The position numbers and the translations under genes were made by a program. The notes below the pieces were generated by a model. The model was not told where the DNA came from, did not search any database, and saw only the letters and a list, made by a program, of their open reading frames with translations. From Scylla paramamosain (lineage: Eukaryota; Arthropoda; Malacostraca; Decapoda; Portunidae), in the NCBI RefSeq assembly GCF_035594125.1, contig NC_087185.1, positions 12,384,164 to 12,448,163 on the forward strand: a stretch of 64,000 nucleotides of DNA, written 5' to 3'. This document shows, in pieces, positions 1 through 12,649 of the stretch (its first letter is position 1; every line of letters begins with the position of its first letter).

Positions 1-60
1 GAACTCCCCGAGACATGAGGTAGCCATGTGTTAGACGTGTATGACCCGTCCGAGGACGGG

Positions 61-3000
61 TCAGTCTGTCTCATGGCGTTGGCGCCCCACCACAGTGACT
101 GGCCACGGGCGCACAGCCCTGGCCGTGATCTCTCCCATCTTTGTGGTGGCCATTGCTTCCTCCCATCCAGTCTGCCAAACATCCAGAATGGCAGACCGGA
201 TGGAAGGAAACAGGTCCCTGAAATGGAGGGCGCAACCACGAGCCGGACGAAGGGCAGCAGCCTTCGCTACCTCATCCGCTCGCTCATTCCCCTCTACAGC
301 CACATGGGCAGGTACCCAGCAAAATTTAATACAGTGGCTACGTCTGTGGCATAAAATAAGCCAAATAAAAATGTGTCTTACTAGCGGATGGGAAGAATAC
401 CCATTTTCCATGGCAGAAATAGCTGCCCTGGAGTCACAATAGATAACAAATTTTCCCACCTGCAGTGGGTACAGAGTACGGAGGGCTAATAAAAGTACAA
501 ATAGCTCTACTGTAAATATAGATGCGAAAGGAGGAAGACTGTCACACCGGGTAAAATCTGGGAAAACGGCTCTGAGGCCGACGCCAGCATCAGAGTTGGA
601 GCCGTCAGTAAAAACTGTAGTACAGTCCTCATCCCTGAATGCATGATCTAGAAACAAAGACCTGGTGACAAATCCCGATAAGTCTGACCTAGCTGCCGGT
701 AATGATCGGCAGAAATGCACTTCCAGGAGCATCCACGGAGCAACAGATAAAAGTTCTGTTGTTGCTATGGTAGAATGAGGAAGGGACAATTGCCCAATCA
801 GCTCTCTTGCCCGGAAGTTGAGTGGCTGTGGACATCTTGTTCGGACAGAGAAGACGTAGTCAAAAGAGGTGTCTGACAGTGACACATAAGTTAAACTTGT
901 GGGAAGGGACTGTGACCTATACCAAAATCGGGCAATCAAGGTATGTCTGTGCAAGACTAAGGGCAACACTCCAGCATCCACGAGGAGGCTGGATATGGGG
1001 CATGATCGAAAAGCACCCGTTGCCACCCTGACTCCAGCATGGTTAATGGAGTCAAGTATTCGGAAGGGCGATGGAGTTGCTGAAGAGTACACTTAGCAGC
1101 CATAGTCCAATTTTGAGAGTATCAGAGAGCGATACAGATATAGATACAGGAGAACGACACGGTCAGCACCCCAAGAAAGATGGGAGAGTACACACAAGAG
1201 GGACAGTTGCTTTGTACACACAACTTTCAGGTCTCGCAAGTGAGGGACCCAGGTGAGGCGGCTATCAAAAATGATGCCCAAAAAGCGCGTCTGTTCAACT
1301 ACTGGAAGTCTGCTGCCATACAGGTATAGGTCTGCGTCCCGAAAGGAACCTCTCACCCGGGTAAAATGTATGGCAACCGTCTTCATGGGCAAGAACCGAA
1401 ACCCCATGACAGTCCGTCCATCGAATGACTCTAGTGCTAACTGTACGTGAGGATCAGTTACATCAAGACGCGAAAAAGCATAGGATGTAGAAAAGTCATC
1501 CACATACAGTGTGCAGTGGATATACTTGGGGAGGCTTTCTGTCATATCATTTATAGTCAGGCCAAACAGGGTGATGCTGAGGACCTTGCCCTGCGGAACA
1601 CCTTCTTCCTGTGAAAAGGGACGCGAGAGGGCAGTATCCACCCTGACCCTAAAAGTACGATCTTGGAGAAAAGGCAGAATAAAAAGTGGGGGACTCCCTC
1701 GCATCCCAACAGAGTGTAGAGAACGTAGAATGCTGTGTCTCCATGCTGTGTCATATGCTTTCTCGATGTCAAAAAAAGATGCTCACCACGTGTTGCTTTC
1801 TTACAAAAGCCTTACACATAACGGCCTCTAGCTGCACTAATGTACTTGTGGTGGAGCGTGAGCGTCTAAAGCCATCCTGTATAGGAGAAAGATGACCTCC
1901 CTTTTCAAGGAACCAGACAAGGCAGGTGTTAACAATTTTTTCGAGAAGCTTCATCATACAGTTTGTGAGAGCGATGGGATGATAATTAACTGGGATGAAG
2001 GGATCCTTACCGGGCTTGGGGATAGATTCGAATAATAAAAGCAGATTTCCATGAAAGAGAAATAAAACCGTTTTTGTATATAGCATTATAAATGGCAAGA
2101 AGAAACTTGAGAGACTTGGCCGAGAGGTGTCGTAACATGATGTAGGGGATACCGTCAGATCCCGGAGAGGTATTGGCACAGATGGAAAGAGCAATACGGA
2201 GATCCCTCAACGTGAAGGGTACACTATAACTTTCCGTGCCAAAAAAAGAGAAATCTAATGCAGTACCCTTTTCACGTTCCAGTACCTGCCGTACAGTATG
2301 GGGCCGCGAAGCACGTCTGGAGACGGTAGCAAACGTCTCTGCGAGGGTGTAAGGAACTGCAACACCATCCGTCACAGTTACCCAATTCATTTTAAGGACA
2401 GGTGGGGGAGAAGGAGTGTACTTCCCCGCTATTTTGTGGACACGCTTCCATATATGTGACATGGGTGTCTGTGCATTAAGGGTAGACAGGTATGTGCCTC
2501 CTTTAAAACTCGCCGTGCTCGAGCCCTAACCCGTTTGTATCCATCTCTGTAAAAGTCTGTCTTGTGACGACAGAAACGTCCAGACGCCCGTCGTCGCTCC
2601 ACCACTGCCTGCCTACGTTCCTCAGACCACCAAGGCCTTGACGTTTGAGGAATTAATTGACTATGCAACAGACCAGTGTAAGAGGTTGGTGAAATAAACG
2701 ACGGCTTCCTCTACTCCCTGAAACTCCTCTAGACTGTACTCTACCTTAGAAAGGGTGAGGAAGGAATTCCAGTCAGCCATGTCCACTCGCCAGCGAGGGG
2801 CACGAGGCGATGAGACACCACTGCTCAGGAGATGTCAGGACAATGGGGTAGTGGTCACTTCCGCACAAGTCCTCAGTCACTCTCCACGAAAAGTCCAAGA
2901 AAACATCAGGTGAACAGAGAGACAGATCAAGTACAGAGGCTGAATTAGTAGATGTGTGATAGTGAGTCACTTCACCGCTGTTTAGAATGCAGAGGTCTAA

Positions 3001-3508
3001 ATCTTGGACTGCAGCAGGTAACATAGTCCCTCGGAGAGTTAGTGACTGAGTCACCCCACAGAGGGTTAAAATTAAATTAAAATTTTTTAATTAAAATTTA
3101 AAATCGCCCAAAACTAAAAAAAAAAAAAAAAAAAAAAGGGGGAGGAAATTGCCGAAAAAGGGAATAAAACACCTCTCTATCAACAGGCGTGTTGGGAGGA
3201 AGATAGAGAGAGACAATAGTATAAAAGTGCTGGAGGTGGATTCGACCAGCGACCACCTCCAGGGGAGAGTCAACGTTAAAAGAGGTAAAAGGCACGCCTT
3301 GGGCAGTGGAAATTAAAAGGGCACACCCAACATGATGAGCTTGGGCAGGATCATGGCGGGAATAAAAGACTTCGTATCCTGCAGGAGGAGGAGGACTTGA
3401 GAGCCCTATCATCGTTTCCTCCAGGCATAGGTATGATGGTTGGAACATCTTGATGAGGAACTGCAGCTCTTCCCGGTTGGCCCGGAGACCTCTGCAGTTC
3501 CATTGCAA
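61..3508 (-). pseudogene. LINE A ORF2: endonuclease, reverse transcriptase, RNase H (broken)
   Basis: Endonuclease begins at 3508 with MQWNCRGLR and continues at 3054-2773 (SDHYP motif); the two halves lie in different frames on either side of an A-rich insert at 3117-3138. The linker with PWWSEERR lies at 2668-2429. RT follows at 2462-1093 with NYHPIAL, VPQG and the catalytic YVDD near 1500. RNase H is at about 700-100, with FTDGS, VEL, YCDS and HVAVEGNERAD, so all expected acidic residues are visible. Positions 1704-61 are one frame broken by a single TAA at about 1092, following KLDYGC. Frame changes occur near 3100, 2670, 2200 and 1760. The product would nick target DNA and reverse-transcribe the element RNA; this copy cannot make it. 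Confidence 0.85.
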
Positions 3509-3732
3509 GACAGTGAAATTGACTCACTTTGGAAGGCGCTTTGGGAAGCCCTTGCAAAGGGCCTTCCCAGCACCTGCAGTACCTTTGGTTGTGGAGGGCA
3601 AATGGGCTGTGTGTGACAGAGGGCCTGTCACCATCACTTTAGCCTTCGTCCCAGAGATAAAGTGCTTGCTGGGCAAAGGGAGAGAAGGCTGGGATGAGCT
3701 CCCAGTGGGCCTTTGCCCACCAGCTTCCACTC

Positions 3733-4795
3733 CTAGGCATCGGGATGCTTAGGAGTGGAGGACGCGGGTGTTGGCGGGCTACCAATCGCGACCAGGGCCC
3801 CAGAAGCTACGGACCGCAGAGCGGCCGCGGCCACCGGGGTCGCAGCGGCGAGCGAAGCAGTCACCACGGGAGCCTCCATAGGGCCAGTGGAGGTCCCAGA
3901 AGGCTGGACTTTAATAGGAGGGCTCTTGTCAAGAGAGTCATTGCTTAAGGTGCGCTTCTTAGTAGAAGCAGAAGCCTCCATAGCCTGAACCTGTGGTGCT
4001 GAAGGGAGTGAAAGAGACTGAGGAGTAGGAGAGGTGACTGGACTTGAAGGAGGGCGGCGGGAGATTAAGTTGCCCAGAATTGAGGCGTAAGTAACTCCTG
4101 GGCGAAGGAGTTGTGAGAGTACTCTCTCTTTTTGCCTCAGGGAAAGTGACCCTCTCCCGTGACCGGACAAGGAGGATCTTTCGCTCATATTTGCAACGGT
4201 CATAGTCTTTTGATGATGCAGGATGGGCTCCACCACAGTGGCAGCATTTAACAGGTCCCGGACAGTCCCCATTATGGCCAGCTCCACCGCATGTTACACA
4301 CAGAGAAGGAAGGCCACTTTGGAGACGCCTACAGGAACGGGCCACTTGTCCAAAGCTTTGGCATCCCAAGCAACGGTGAGGATTTGGTACTTAAGTCTTC
4401 ACTGGGAGCCAGTACCATGCGCAGTGCACTTTGTCTGGCAGAACAAGCCTGTTGAATGTCAGAAGGGACGCCGTCGGTGTCAAAACACCGTCTACCTTCT
4501 TCTGGAATCGATGCACAGCTACAAACTCTACATCCTTCATCTCCTGCAACAGCCACTCTTCAGAATACCGGAGGAGGTCATGACAGAAGACCATGCCCCG
4601 ACACTGGTTGAGTGTTGCATGAGGTGTGCAGGACACCTCAGCAGTAGGCACAGCAGAAAGGGAACGGAGGCGAGCAGCCTCCTCTGGAGAAGTCACCTCC
4701 ACTAGGAGGCTACCATCCCTCTGTAGCGTGACTTTAGGCTCACGGCCACTAGCCTTTACGAGAGTACAGTGGACTTCAAAGGTGTCAAGGGCCAT
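3733..4795 (-). pseudogene. LINE A ORF1: nucleic-acid-binding Gag-like protein (broken)
   Basis: The frame starts at 4795 (MALDTFEVHCTLV) and runs through an N-terminal domain. It is stopped by TAA at about 4392, just before VPNPHRCLGC, the start of the zinc-knuckle region. That region has CLGCQSFGQVARSC, then CVTCGGAGH and CCHCGGAHPASS, the arrangement usual in ORF1 of I and jockey-type LINEs; the first knuckle has Q where H is expected. Near 4140 the sense frame changes, and the C-terminal part (GVTYASILGNL, then a Ser/Pro/Ala-rich tail) continues in the next frame to 3733. ORF1 proteins coat LINE RNA in the ribonucleoprotein. Confidence 0.75.
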
Positions 4796-5845
4796 AATGG
4801 ACTGACCACCCAGAGACTTAATAACTAGGTATTTCTCGTAAGCCGCAGGCTGAGACTTAACAGGTAAATCTTCAACTTAAGGCCCCTGTGGGCCAGGGAT
4901 ATTTCTCGATCCCTGCCGGCGCCCCTTAGAGCGGGAGCTGCCAGGCCGGGGAGTCGAGGCAGAGGGGACAGAGATCCCCTTGCTGTGACCGCGAGCCTGG
5001 AAAGGCTCCAGGGTGGCAATGAGGGAAGGTCGACAAGAAGAAGCCGAGGACACGCGGACGTCTGGGAGGGAGGCAGACCGGAGAACGGAGGTGGAGGGCA
5101 GACTCATGAAAATATGATAAAATTTTTCACTTCCCCACCTCACAACCACCACGGAGCATAACAAGGGGAGGCTGATGCTGGGGCACGACGGCACCCAACA
5201 GCCCCAGGGGTAGTGGGGGGAGTATATGCAGCTACTACCTGGTGAGTGATGGCAGCCACGGGACCGTTGCGGTGCCCACCAGACAGCAGCCGCTTGACCC
5301 TAGCCATCGCATGACCAGCCGATTGATTCCGCGGGGTCACACTGGACCATCCGTCTTACCCCAACTACCCCCCCACCAAAGGAGCGTGTTGCCCACCGAA
5401 GGGAACTAACCCCGCCTCGCGGTGGATCAACTCCCAGATGAGGGAATGCGGGGAATATACGGAACGCCACGCACGGCAGACACGTGGTGAGGCTAAAGAC
5501 AGGTCTACGAAGTATAAAGAGAAGAAGCGTGAGACGCAAGGGTCGCAAGCGACGAAAGGATCTCACCAGGGGTAGAACTGCCCAAAAGAGATCGGAGAAA
5601 GAGGGAAGAAATATAGAGCGACATCACCGGCAGCCTCCATCTGCCAGTGATGAAGGGGGAGTGCTTGATCCACGAGGCCAACGGACACCGAACCCTACGC
5701 CAAAGGGGGTGGCGTCGCTGACCACGCTTCAAACCCCGTCACCACGTCAAGGTGACTCCCCACGGCGGGGAACCTCTCCGAAGACGATTGACGAACGAAG
5801 CTGTCCGTAATTCATCAGTGGAAGGGGTTATTTCAATAAGTGAGA

Positions 5846-5849
<4 letters not shown>
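4796..5849 (-). other. 5' leader region of LINE A, no clear gene
   Basis: GC-rich sequence with no ORF matching a known domain. It ends next to the (AG)n tract. A short string around 5780-5800 (gattgacgaa) recurs in the leader of LINE B near 17050, which supports reading it as LINE 5' untranslated sequence. Confidence 0.4.

Positions 5850-5905
<56 letters not shown>
5850..5905. repeat. (AG)n microsatellite
   Basis: About 28 uninterrupted AG units. It separates the LINE A leader from the tandem satellite to its right. Confidence 0.98.
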
Positions 5906-5908
<3 letters not shown>

Positions 5909-6660
5909 TCAGGCACCCCACACATCGCGCATTTGCCTAATATTCAAGTCACTCTAGCTCAAATGGTTATGTTACATACCGTTGGGTAGGAAACTTCATT
6001 CTGGGTTCAGGGGTATGTGTCCGATCTTGATGGAACAAAAAAAAGTTGGTGAAAATAGCAAAAAATTGACAGTTGGTTTTTAAAAAGTTATTAAGTATTT
6101 TTCGCATGTGCAATAGTGTTGCAGATTTGACATGGTTTTCGTTATAACTTGTATTAATCTTATTACCTACAAAATTTGAGTTTTATTAGTTCATTCGTTG
6201 GCGGTAATTTCAGGCACCGCGCACATCGCGCACTTGCCCAATTGAATATTGCTCAAAACTGTGCGAGAGCCTAATGGTTGTGCTACATACCGTTGGATAG
6301 GAAATTTCATTGTGTTCAGTGGCATGTATCCGCTCTCGCTGAGACAAAAGGAAGTTCGTGAAAGTTGCAGGAAACTGATTGTCAGTTTACAAAAAGTTTT
6401 ATGTTGTATTTTACGCATGCACAGTAATGTTGCACATTTGACATGAATTTTCGTTATAACTTAAATTACTCTTGTTAACAACAAAATTTGAGCTTGACCA
6501 GTATATTATAATGTTAAAAGTTGGGATTTTGACTGCACATGCGCAGCGCTACTTGAAAGTTGGCATGAAGCGTTTTAGTAAAATTACAACAATATGACAC
6601 ATCTTAAGTTTCACTAAAATTGGTTGAGTAGTTTTTGAGAAATTCCATTTTCGACACCCC
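5906..6660. repeat. Tandem satellite: two ~300-bp units plus a decayed third
   Basis: Unit 1 begins at about 5905 and unit 2 at about 6206; both start aatttcaggcacc and share cataccgttgg, agttsgtgaaa, tttgacatg and gttataactt at matching spacing (offset about 302). A third, weaker unit from about 6500 keeps only the later part (cacatgcgcag, ttggcatgaag). By eye the first two units are roughly 75-80% identical. No ORF is supported. Confidence 0.75.
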
Positions 6661-6689
6661 ATTACTTTTTAATGTCTAAGTTTAACGTC

Positions 6690-7250
6690 TAAGTCTGACG
6701 CTGGAAGCGGTTTTTTTTTTTTTTTTCTTTCCTCTGTCGGAACGGTAGTCATCCAGCGGCCATACGAATGAATCACGTGTCTAACACGTCTAACCTCATT
6801 CTTCGGGGAATGCAACCATTCTGTGATGACTGCTTGGTCCCTTTCACTGTGCGACACTTGTTAGTCGAGTGTCCCAATTTAAGGGACCTGCGTGAGCGGT
6901 ATCTCTTTTGATGTCAGGGAGAAGATAGGATTATCCATCTTTCGCTGATGCTGGGAGGAATGTCTCACCTCGGAACTGAGGCGCTTCTCTTTATGCAGAA
7001 GGCCAGCCTCCCTCACAGCCTCTGATCTCTGCGTTACTTTTAATTTTACTTCCATTTATGACTTGCCACTTTTTACTATTATTTTTTCTCTACCATAATT
7101 TTTGTTTTTACTATCACTATTAGCTTATTATTCCACAATTCTAGTTATATTTTATATTTTGTTTACTCAACCACAATTTTATTATTATTATTTTTTTTCA
7201 CATTTGTAGCGACGCCATATGACAACTGTTGCAGTTGTCATAAATTAGTT
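6690..7250 (+). pseudogene. 3' end of a second LINE A copy (C-terminal zinc finger and 3' UTR)
   Basis: A plus-strand frame from about 6752 reads RMNHVSNTSNL, then QPFCDDCLVPFTVRHLLVEC: the C-x2-C...H...C finger that closes ORF2 in I-group LINEs. It continues NLRDLRERYLF and is stopped by TGA after LF; LMLGGMSHLGTEALLF follows. An A/T-rich 3' UTR with gcgacgccatatgac follows. It is 5'-truncated, as usual for LINE insertions. The poly-T/CTTT tract at 6711-6731 marks the left edge. Confidence 0.65.
7219..7241. other. Perfect hairpin, 10-bp stem, 3-nt loop
   Basis: ATGACAACTG, TTG, CAGTTGTCAT. It sits in the 3' UTR-like sequence after the LINE zinc finger and may be a 3' stem recognised by the element's RT; that role is inference. 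Confidence 0.6.
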
Positions 7251-7985
7251 TCATAAATTACAAATCAATAACTAATCCGAAATCATCCTGGCACATAAAA
7301 GCAAATGATGAAGCCCAACATTTTTTGGAGTTTTCATTCCCTTTGATCTCTGCCCCTGCAGGTCTCCACTTGAACCTAAATTGAACTCTTTTTCGATTTA
7401 TTTATCACTCTCCGTATAGCCAGTAAATGGAGGCTGACCTCTCCAACAGAGAACATTCGAATCAGTCTACACACAGTCGGGAGTCTGTATTCACTGTGTA
7501 ACAAGTATACTAACAAAGCTACAAGATGTTATTCCATCACCTATAGACTAAAATGTTAGGGACACTGCAAGAACTACAAAAAGGGCGCACTAGAGATTGT
7601 AGCCCCTCCAGTCGAGCTATCAAAAAGAAGATGGTGCCAGTTGGTACAAGACGGTGACATAGCATATAACGACAGAAGCGTTGGTTAGGTACAAGATGGC
7701 AGCTGCGGTGGCTGCAATGGTGCTACCTAATACAATATATTGTTACAAGCACGGGTAGAAGTTGGTTGACTAGGGGTGTGTTGCACCCTTTCTTATAGCA
7801 TAAGGTAGTGAAACGAGTATGAAATAAAACCTACAATCATTATTAAACTAAATATGCACTACCTGAAGCGGCCATATCGCGTGCAACTTATCTAGGACAC
7901 AGTTATTCCGTTTCGGTTCAAGTAACTATGTACAGTTAACATAACATATACAAGCTATTAAGCAATAAAGGAAACGAAAAGTGAC
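7251..7985. other. Unassigned sequence, no gene seen
   Basis: Moderately A/T-rich, no ORF with recognisable domains on either strand, and no repeat of other parts of the window noticed. Confidence 0.5.
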
Positions 7986-7986
7986 G

Positions 7987-8136
<150 letters not shown>

Positions 8137-8215
8137 GTAGGCCAAGGGCAACAAAAATCAAATAGAAAAATATGCCCACTGAAATGCCAGTCCCATAAAA
8201 GGGTCAAAGCAATGG

Positions 8216-9817
8216 TCAAAAATTGATGAATAAGTGTCTTGAAACCTCCCTCTCGAAGGAATTCAAGTCATAGGAAGGTGGAAATACAGAAGCAGGCAGG
8301 GAGTTCCAGAGTTTACCAGAGAAAGGGATGATTGATTGAGAATACTGGTTAACTCTTGCGTTAGAGAGGTGGACAGAATAGGGGTGAGAGAAAGAAGAAA
8401 GTCTTGTGCAGCGAGGCCGAGGGAGGAGGGGAGGCATGCAGTTAGCAAGATCACAAGAGCAGTTAACAGGAAAATAGCGGTAGAAGACAGCTAGAGATGC
8501 AGCATTGCGGCGGCGAGAGAGAGGCTGAAGACAGTCAGTTGGAGGAGAGGAGTTGATGAGACGAAAAGCTTTTGATTCCACCCTGTCTAGAAGAGCAGTA
8601 TGAGTGGAACCTCCCACACATGTGTAGCATACTCCATACATGGACGGATAAGGTCCTTATACAGAGTTAGCAGCTGGGGGGGTGAGAAAAACTGGCGGAG
8701 ACGTCTCAGAACACCTAACTTCATAGAAGCTGTTTTAGCTAGAGAAGAGATGTGAAGTTTCCAGTTCAGATTATAAGTAAAGGACAGACCGAAGATGTTC
8801 ACTGTAGAAGAGGGGGGCAGTTGAGTGTCACTGAAGAAGAGGGGATAGTTGTCTGGAAGGTTGTGTCGAGTTGATAGATGGAGGAATTGAGTTTTTGAGG
8901 CATTGAACAATACCAAATTTGCTCTGCCCCAATCAGAAATTTTAGAAAGATCAGAAATCAAGCGTTCTGTGGCTTCCCTGCGTGATATGTTTAACTCCTG
9001 AAGGGTTGGATGTCTATGAAAATACGTGGAAAAGTGCATGGTGGTATCATCAGCGTAGGAGTGGATAGGACAAGAAGTTTGGTTTAGAAGATCATTAATG
9101 AATAATAAGAAGAGAGTGGGTCACAGGACAGAACCCTGAGGAACACCACTGTTAATAGATTTAGGAGAAGAACAGTGACCGTCTACCACAGCAGTAATAG
9201 AACGGTCAGAAAGGAAACTTGACATGAAGTTACAGAGAGAAGGATAGAACCCGTAGGAGGGCAGTTTGGAAATCAAAGTTTGTGCCAGATTCTATCAAAA
9301 GCTTTTGATATGTCCAAGGCAACAGCAAAAGTTTCACCAAATTCTCTAACAGAGGATGACCAAGACTCAGTAAGAAAAGCCAGAAGATCACCAGTAGAGC
9401 GGCCTTGATGGAACCCATACTGACTGGCGATCAGATAGAAGGTTGTGAATTGATAGATGTTTAAGAATCTTCCTGTTGAGGATAGATTAAAAAACTTTAG
9501 ATAGGTAGGAAATTAAAGCAATACGACGGTAGTTTGAGGGATTAGAACGGTCACCCTTTTTAGGAACAGGTTGAATGTAAGCAAAGGTCCATAAGCCTTC
9601 CAAGGGTTTAGGCCAGCGAGGGCATGGAAAATATCATTGCGAAGAATTTTAATAGGTGGCATGAAGTAGTCAGAGGGTGGAGGAGAGGGAGGAACAAGCC
9701 CTGAATCGTCCAAGGTAGGGTTTTTAGCAAAGGTTTGAGCGAAGAGTTCAGCTTTATACATAGATGTGATAGCAGTGGTGCCATCTGGATGAAATAGAGG
9801 AGGGAAAGAAGAAGCAA
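8216..9817 (-). pseudogene. Jockey-like ORF2, reverse transcriptase and C-terminus (broken)
   Basis: RT is spread over several short frames. Palm N-terminal sequence is at 9760-9600 (ILRNDIFHALAGLNPWKAYGP), then the frames at 9418-9230. ALTRPCMEY-like thumb sequence and [14 protein letters not shown] lie at 9039-8587. The last frame, 8641-8216, holds LLDRVESKAFRLINS and [19 protein letters not shown]. The YADDTTLHFS catalytic box seen in the 28.3-29.2 kb copy falls near 9040. Frameshifts make this copy inactive. Confidence 0.75.
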
Positions 9818-9913
9818 AGTTATTGGAGATATTTTTGGCTAGATGCCAGAAATCACGAGGGGAGTTAGATCTTGAAAGGTTTTGACATTTCCTGTTAATG
9901 AAGGAGTTTTTGG

Positions 9914-10822
9914 CTAGTTGGAGAACAGACTTGGCATGGTTCCGGGCAGAAATATAAAGTGCATGAGATTCTGGTACCTCTTGTGGGTCACCTCTCTATC
10001 ATGTATAGCACGAGAACAAGCTGTGTCAAACCAAGGTTTAGAAGGTTTAGGACGAGAAAAAGAGTGAGGAATGTACGCCTCCATGCCAGACACTATCACC
10101 TCTGTTATGCGCTCAGCACACAAAGACGGGTCTCTGACACGGAAGCAGTAGTCATTCCGAGGAAAATCAGCAAAATACCTCCTCAGGTCCCCCCAACTAA
10201 CAGAGGCAAAACGCCAGAGGCACCTTCGCTTAGGGGGATCCTGAGGAGGGATTGGAGCGATAGGACAAGATAAAGATATGAGATTGTGATCGGAGGAGCC
10301 CAACGGAGAAGAAAGGGTGACAGCATAACCAGAAGGATTAGAGGTCAGGAAAAGGTCAAGAATGTTGGGCGTATCTCCAAGACGGTCAGGAATACGAGTA
10401 GGGTGTTGCACCAATTGCTCTGGGTCATGGAGGATAGCAAAGTTGTAAGCTAGTTCACCAGGATGGTCAATGAAGGGAGGGGAAAGCCAAAGCTGGTGGT
10501 GAACATTGAAGTCTCCAAGAATGGAGATCTCTGCAAAAGGGAAGAGGGTTAGAATGTACTCCACTTTGGAAGTTAAGTTGTCAAAGAATTTCTTATAGTC
10601 AGAGGAGTTAGGTGAGAGGTATACAGCACAGATAAATTTAGTATGAGAGTGACTCTGTAGTCGTAGCCAGATGATGGAAAACTCGGAAGATTCAAGAGCG
10701 TGGGCACGAGAGCAGGTTAAGTCATTCCGCACATACACGCAGCATCCAGCTTTGGATCGAAAATGAGGATAGAGAAAGTAGGAGGGAACAGAAAAGGGGC
10801 TGCTGTCAGTTGCCTCAGACAC
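9914..10822 (-). pseudogene. Jockey-like ORF2, endonuclease portion
   Basis: A 302-residue open stretch. It shows the AP-endonuclease signatures [12 protein letters not shown] (about residues 100-110) and [11 protein letters not shown] (about residues 175-185), followed by the endonuclease-RT linker with KPWFDTAC. The frame opens upstream of 10822 but is broken there; NIRGLRSNFQ and [12 protein letters not shown] lie just 5'. It would nick the target DNA to prime reverse transcription. The reading frame is lost at about 9914. Confidence 0.8.
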
Positions 10823-11033
10823 CTGAGTTTCAGTGAGGAAAAGAAGAGGAGAGATGGTGTTCTACAGATTGAAAATTAGATCTTAGACCGCGAATGTTGC
10901 AGAAGTTAATGAAGAAAAAGTTGAGGGGGGTGTCAAGACACTTAGGGTCGTCAAGAGAAAGGCAGTCCTACCTGGGGACATTTATGGTCCCCTCCCCAGA
11001 TGGGGACTCCGAGGCTGGTGTAGGAGTCGCCAT

Positions 11034-11969
11034 GATGATTTAAAAATTTTTGAGTGAAGGGTGTGTGTGTTTTTAGGTGCTTGTAGTTTTGTGTGGAGGA
11101 AGAGAGTTGTCTTTAGAGGGCAGGCTGTGACTGCCCCTTTGTGTTGTGAGACACAAAGGGAAACGTTCAGTGAGGTCACAGCTGGGTTTAATGATAAGTT
11201 CACAGCACCCCCTGAACAGTGCTTTAGACCTCACTGAGAGTAATTATCGTTTCGGCAGGTGTCTACTGCCTCCTCCAAGTTAATAAGTAACAAAGTGAAT
11301 ATAACATGTACCAAATAATAATCAATAAAGAAAAACATATATATACCCAAAATACAACACAAATATAAGTAGTTCATGAAGACTGTGAGTGTACGTGTGT
11401 TGAGTGTGAGTGTTTGTGTTCCGTGTTCGTCACGTTTTCTTCTAACTCACGTCGATGTAACCGAATCCAAACAGCAGGAGGGAGGATGGTTCCAACTGCG
11501 AGAAGAGAGTGAGACTGACGAGGAGTGGAGGTTTTTAGTCTTTAGCTCGTTAGTCGTCAGCTCGGTTAGCCCGATCGAGACGTGTTTCCAGAGATTATGT
11601 CATTATGTTATTATGTTAGCTAAAAATAAAAAAAATAAAAATGAAAAAGCAAAGCTAAAAATAATTTTTAAAAAAGTAAAGATCTCAATTAACATAATGT
11701 TACTAACCGTCATACATATGTCGACTTCTATTTATTTATTTATTTTTATTTATTTATTTGTTTATTTTTTTTTTTTTGTCCCTTATAGGTTAGTGTTTAT
11801 GCTCTTTTTTTTTATGTATCTTTTTGAATGATGTACTAAATGTAATTATATATTTTGGCATGAAGATGCCTTCTGCGAAGGTAAAACGTTGCAAGAAGTG
11901 AAGCGAAGAAAAGAAAGAACTCTGGATGTTTTCCCTGTTCACCTCTACTATATATCGGAACTTCATCAT

Positions 11970-11971
<2 letters not shown>
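11034..11971. other. Leader of jockey-like LINE and unassigned A/T-rich DNA
   Basis: The first few hundred bases upstream of ORF2 may be the rest of this LINE (ORF1 or leader), but no zinc knuckle or other domain is visible. A (TTTA)n-like stretch is at 11728-11780. No gene is supported. Confidence 0.4.

Positions 11972-12064
<93 letters not shown>
11972..12064. repeat. (AT)n microsatellite
   Basis: About 46 AT units ending exactly at the TA target site of the adjoining MITE. Confidence 0.95.
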
Positions 12065-12065
<1 letters not shown>

Positions 12066-12649
12066 GGTAAACCCTCCATAAACCGAAATAATTGGGGGGA
12101 TGCCTGACGGTTTATCAGAAAATTCGGTTTGTAAGATGGTGGGAGTAGCACCTTATAAACCGAATGATAATCAGTTTATAAGGTGGTGCGTTCGGTAACA
12201 CGTATGTTTAAAATGGGTGGATTCTTTTCATACTTTTTTTTTTTTACAGTAGCTTTTTAGTGGTACACTGCTTAGTTAGTGTACTCTAATATGAATAATA
12301 AGGTAGATAAAATAAAAGCATTGTTGACTGTGTTGAACTCACCAAACTAGGAAGGGATGCCGTGTTGGCAAGTGTTGTTATGAAACGAAAAGGGAAGAAG
12401 CCATGACACGCACATAGCACCATACTACACCACTCTACAACAGATAACTAGCCACACAATGAGTTGTGTTCAGTCGGCCAGCCTGGGCCCGCACCAGTGG
12501 TCGGCTTAACTGAGGGATGTGCACAGCGTCACCGGCATGTTTGGTCGGCTTTCAAAATCGCTGAATGAACCGAACGTGTGGTAGGTTTACCAAGAAAAGC
12601 TCGGTTGGGACAGAGTTTTAATGAGTTCCGGTTTACCAAGGGTTTATTG
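12065..12649. mobile_element. Pogo/Tigger-like MITE, 585 bp
   Basis: Left end CGGTAAACCCTCCATAAACC; right end, reverse-complemented, CAATAAACCCTTGGTAAACC. The arms match at about 15 of 20 positions. The element is bounded by TA on both sides (12063-12064 and 12650-12651), the target duplication of Tc1/mariner-pogo elements. Internal direct echoes of 'taaaccga' are also present. There is no transposase ORF, so it is non-autonomous. Confidence 0.7.

Larger units (their letters stand above)
1..5840 (-). mobile_element. I-like non-LTR retrotransposon (LINE family A), decayed, 3' end beyond left edge
   Basis: Read on the minus strand this stretch gives, in order, a GC-rich 5' leader, ORF1 with CCHC zinc knuckles, then ORF2 with an APE-type endonuclease, reverse transcriptase and RNase H. 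That ORF1/ORF2 plan with an RNase H domain is typical of the I group of LINEs; the clade is inferred from architecture only. The copy carries at least one in-frame stop in each ORF, several frameshifts and an A-tract inside the endonuclease, so it is a dead copy. The zinc-finger 3' terminus lies left of position 1; a separate copy of that 3' end is at 6690-7250. The 5' boundary is soft, at or just before the (AG)n run at 5850. Confidence 0.8.
8137..11033 (-). mobile_element. Jockey-like LINE, longest copy in the window
   Basis: Minus strand. A possible ORF2 start at 11033 (MATPTPASESPS) is followed by an in-frame TAG, then endonuclease (NIRGLRSNFQ near 10890), RT and a C-terminal region ending with WNSLPASVFPPS at about 8290. 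The 3' UTR ends in tttttgttgcccttggcc and a poly-A. The same 3' signature occurs at 12751, 28296 and 40795, defining one family. Several frameshifts (near 9900, 9600, 9420, 9050, 8600) make it non-functional. The jockey name rests on lack of a visible RNase H and overall order; a CR1-type assignment is not excluded. Confidence 0.8.
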
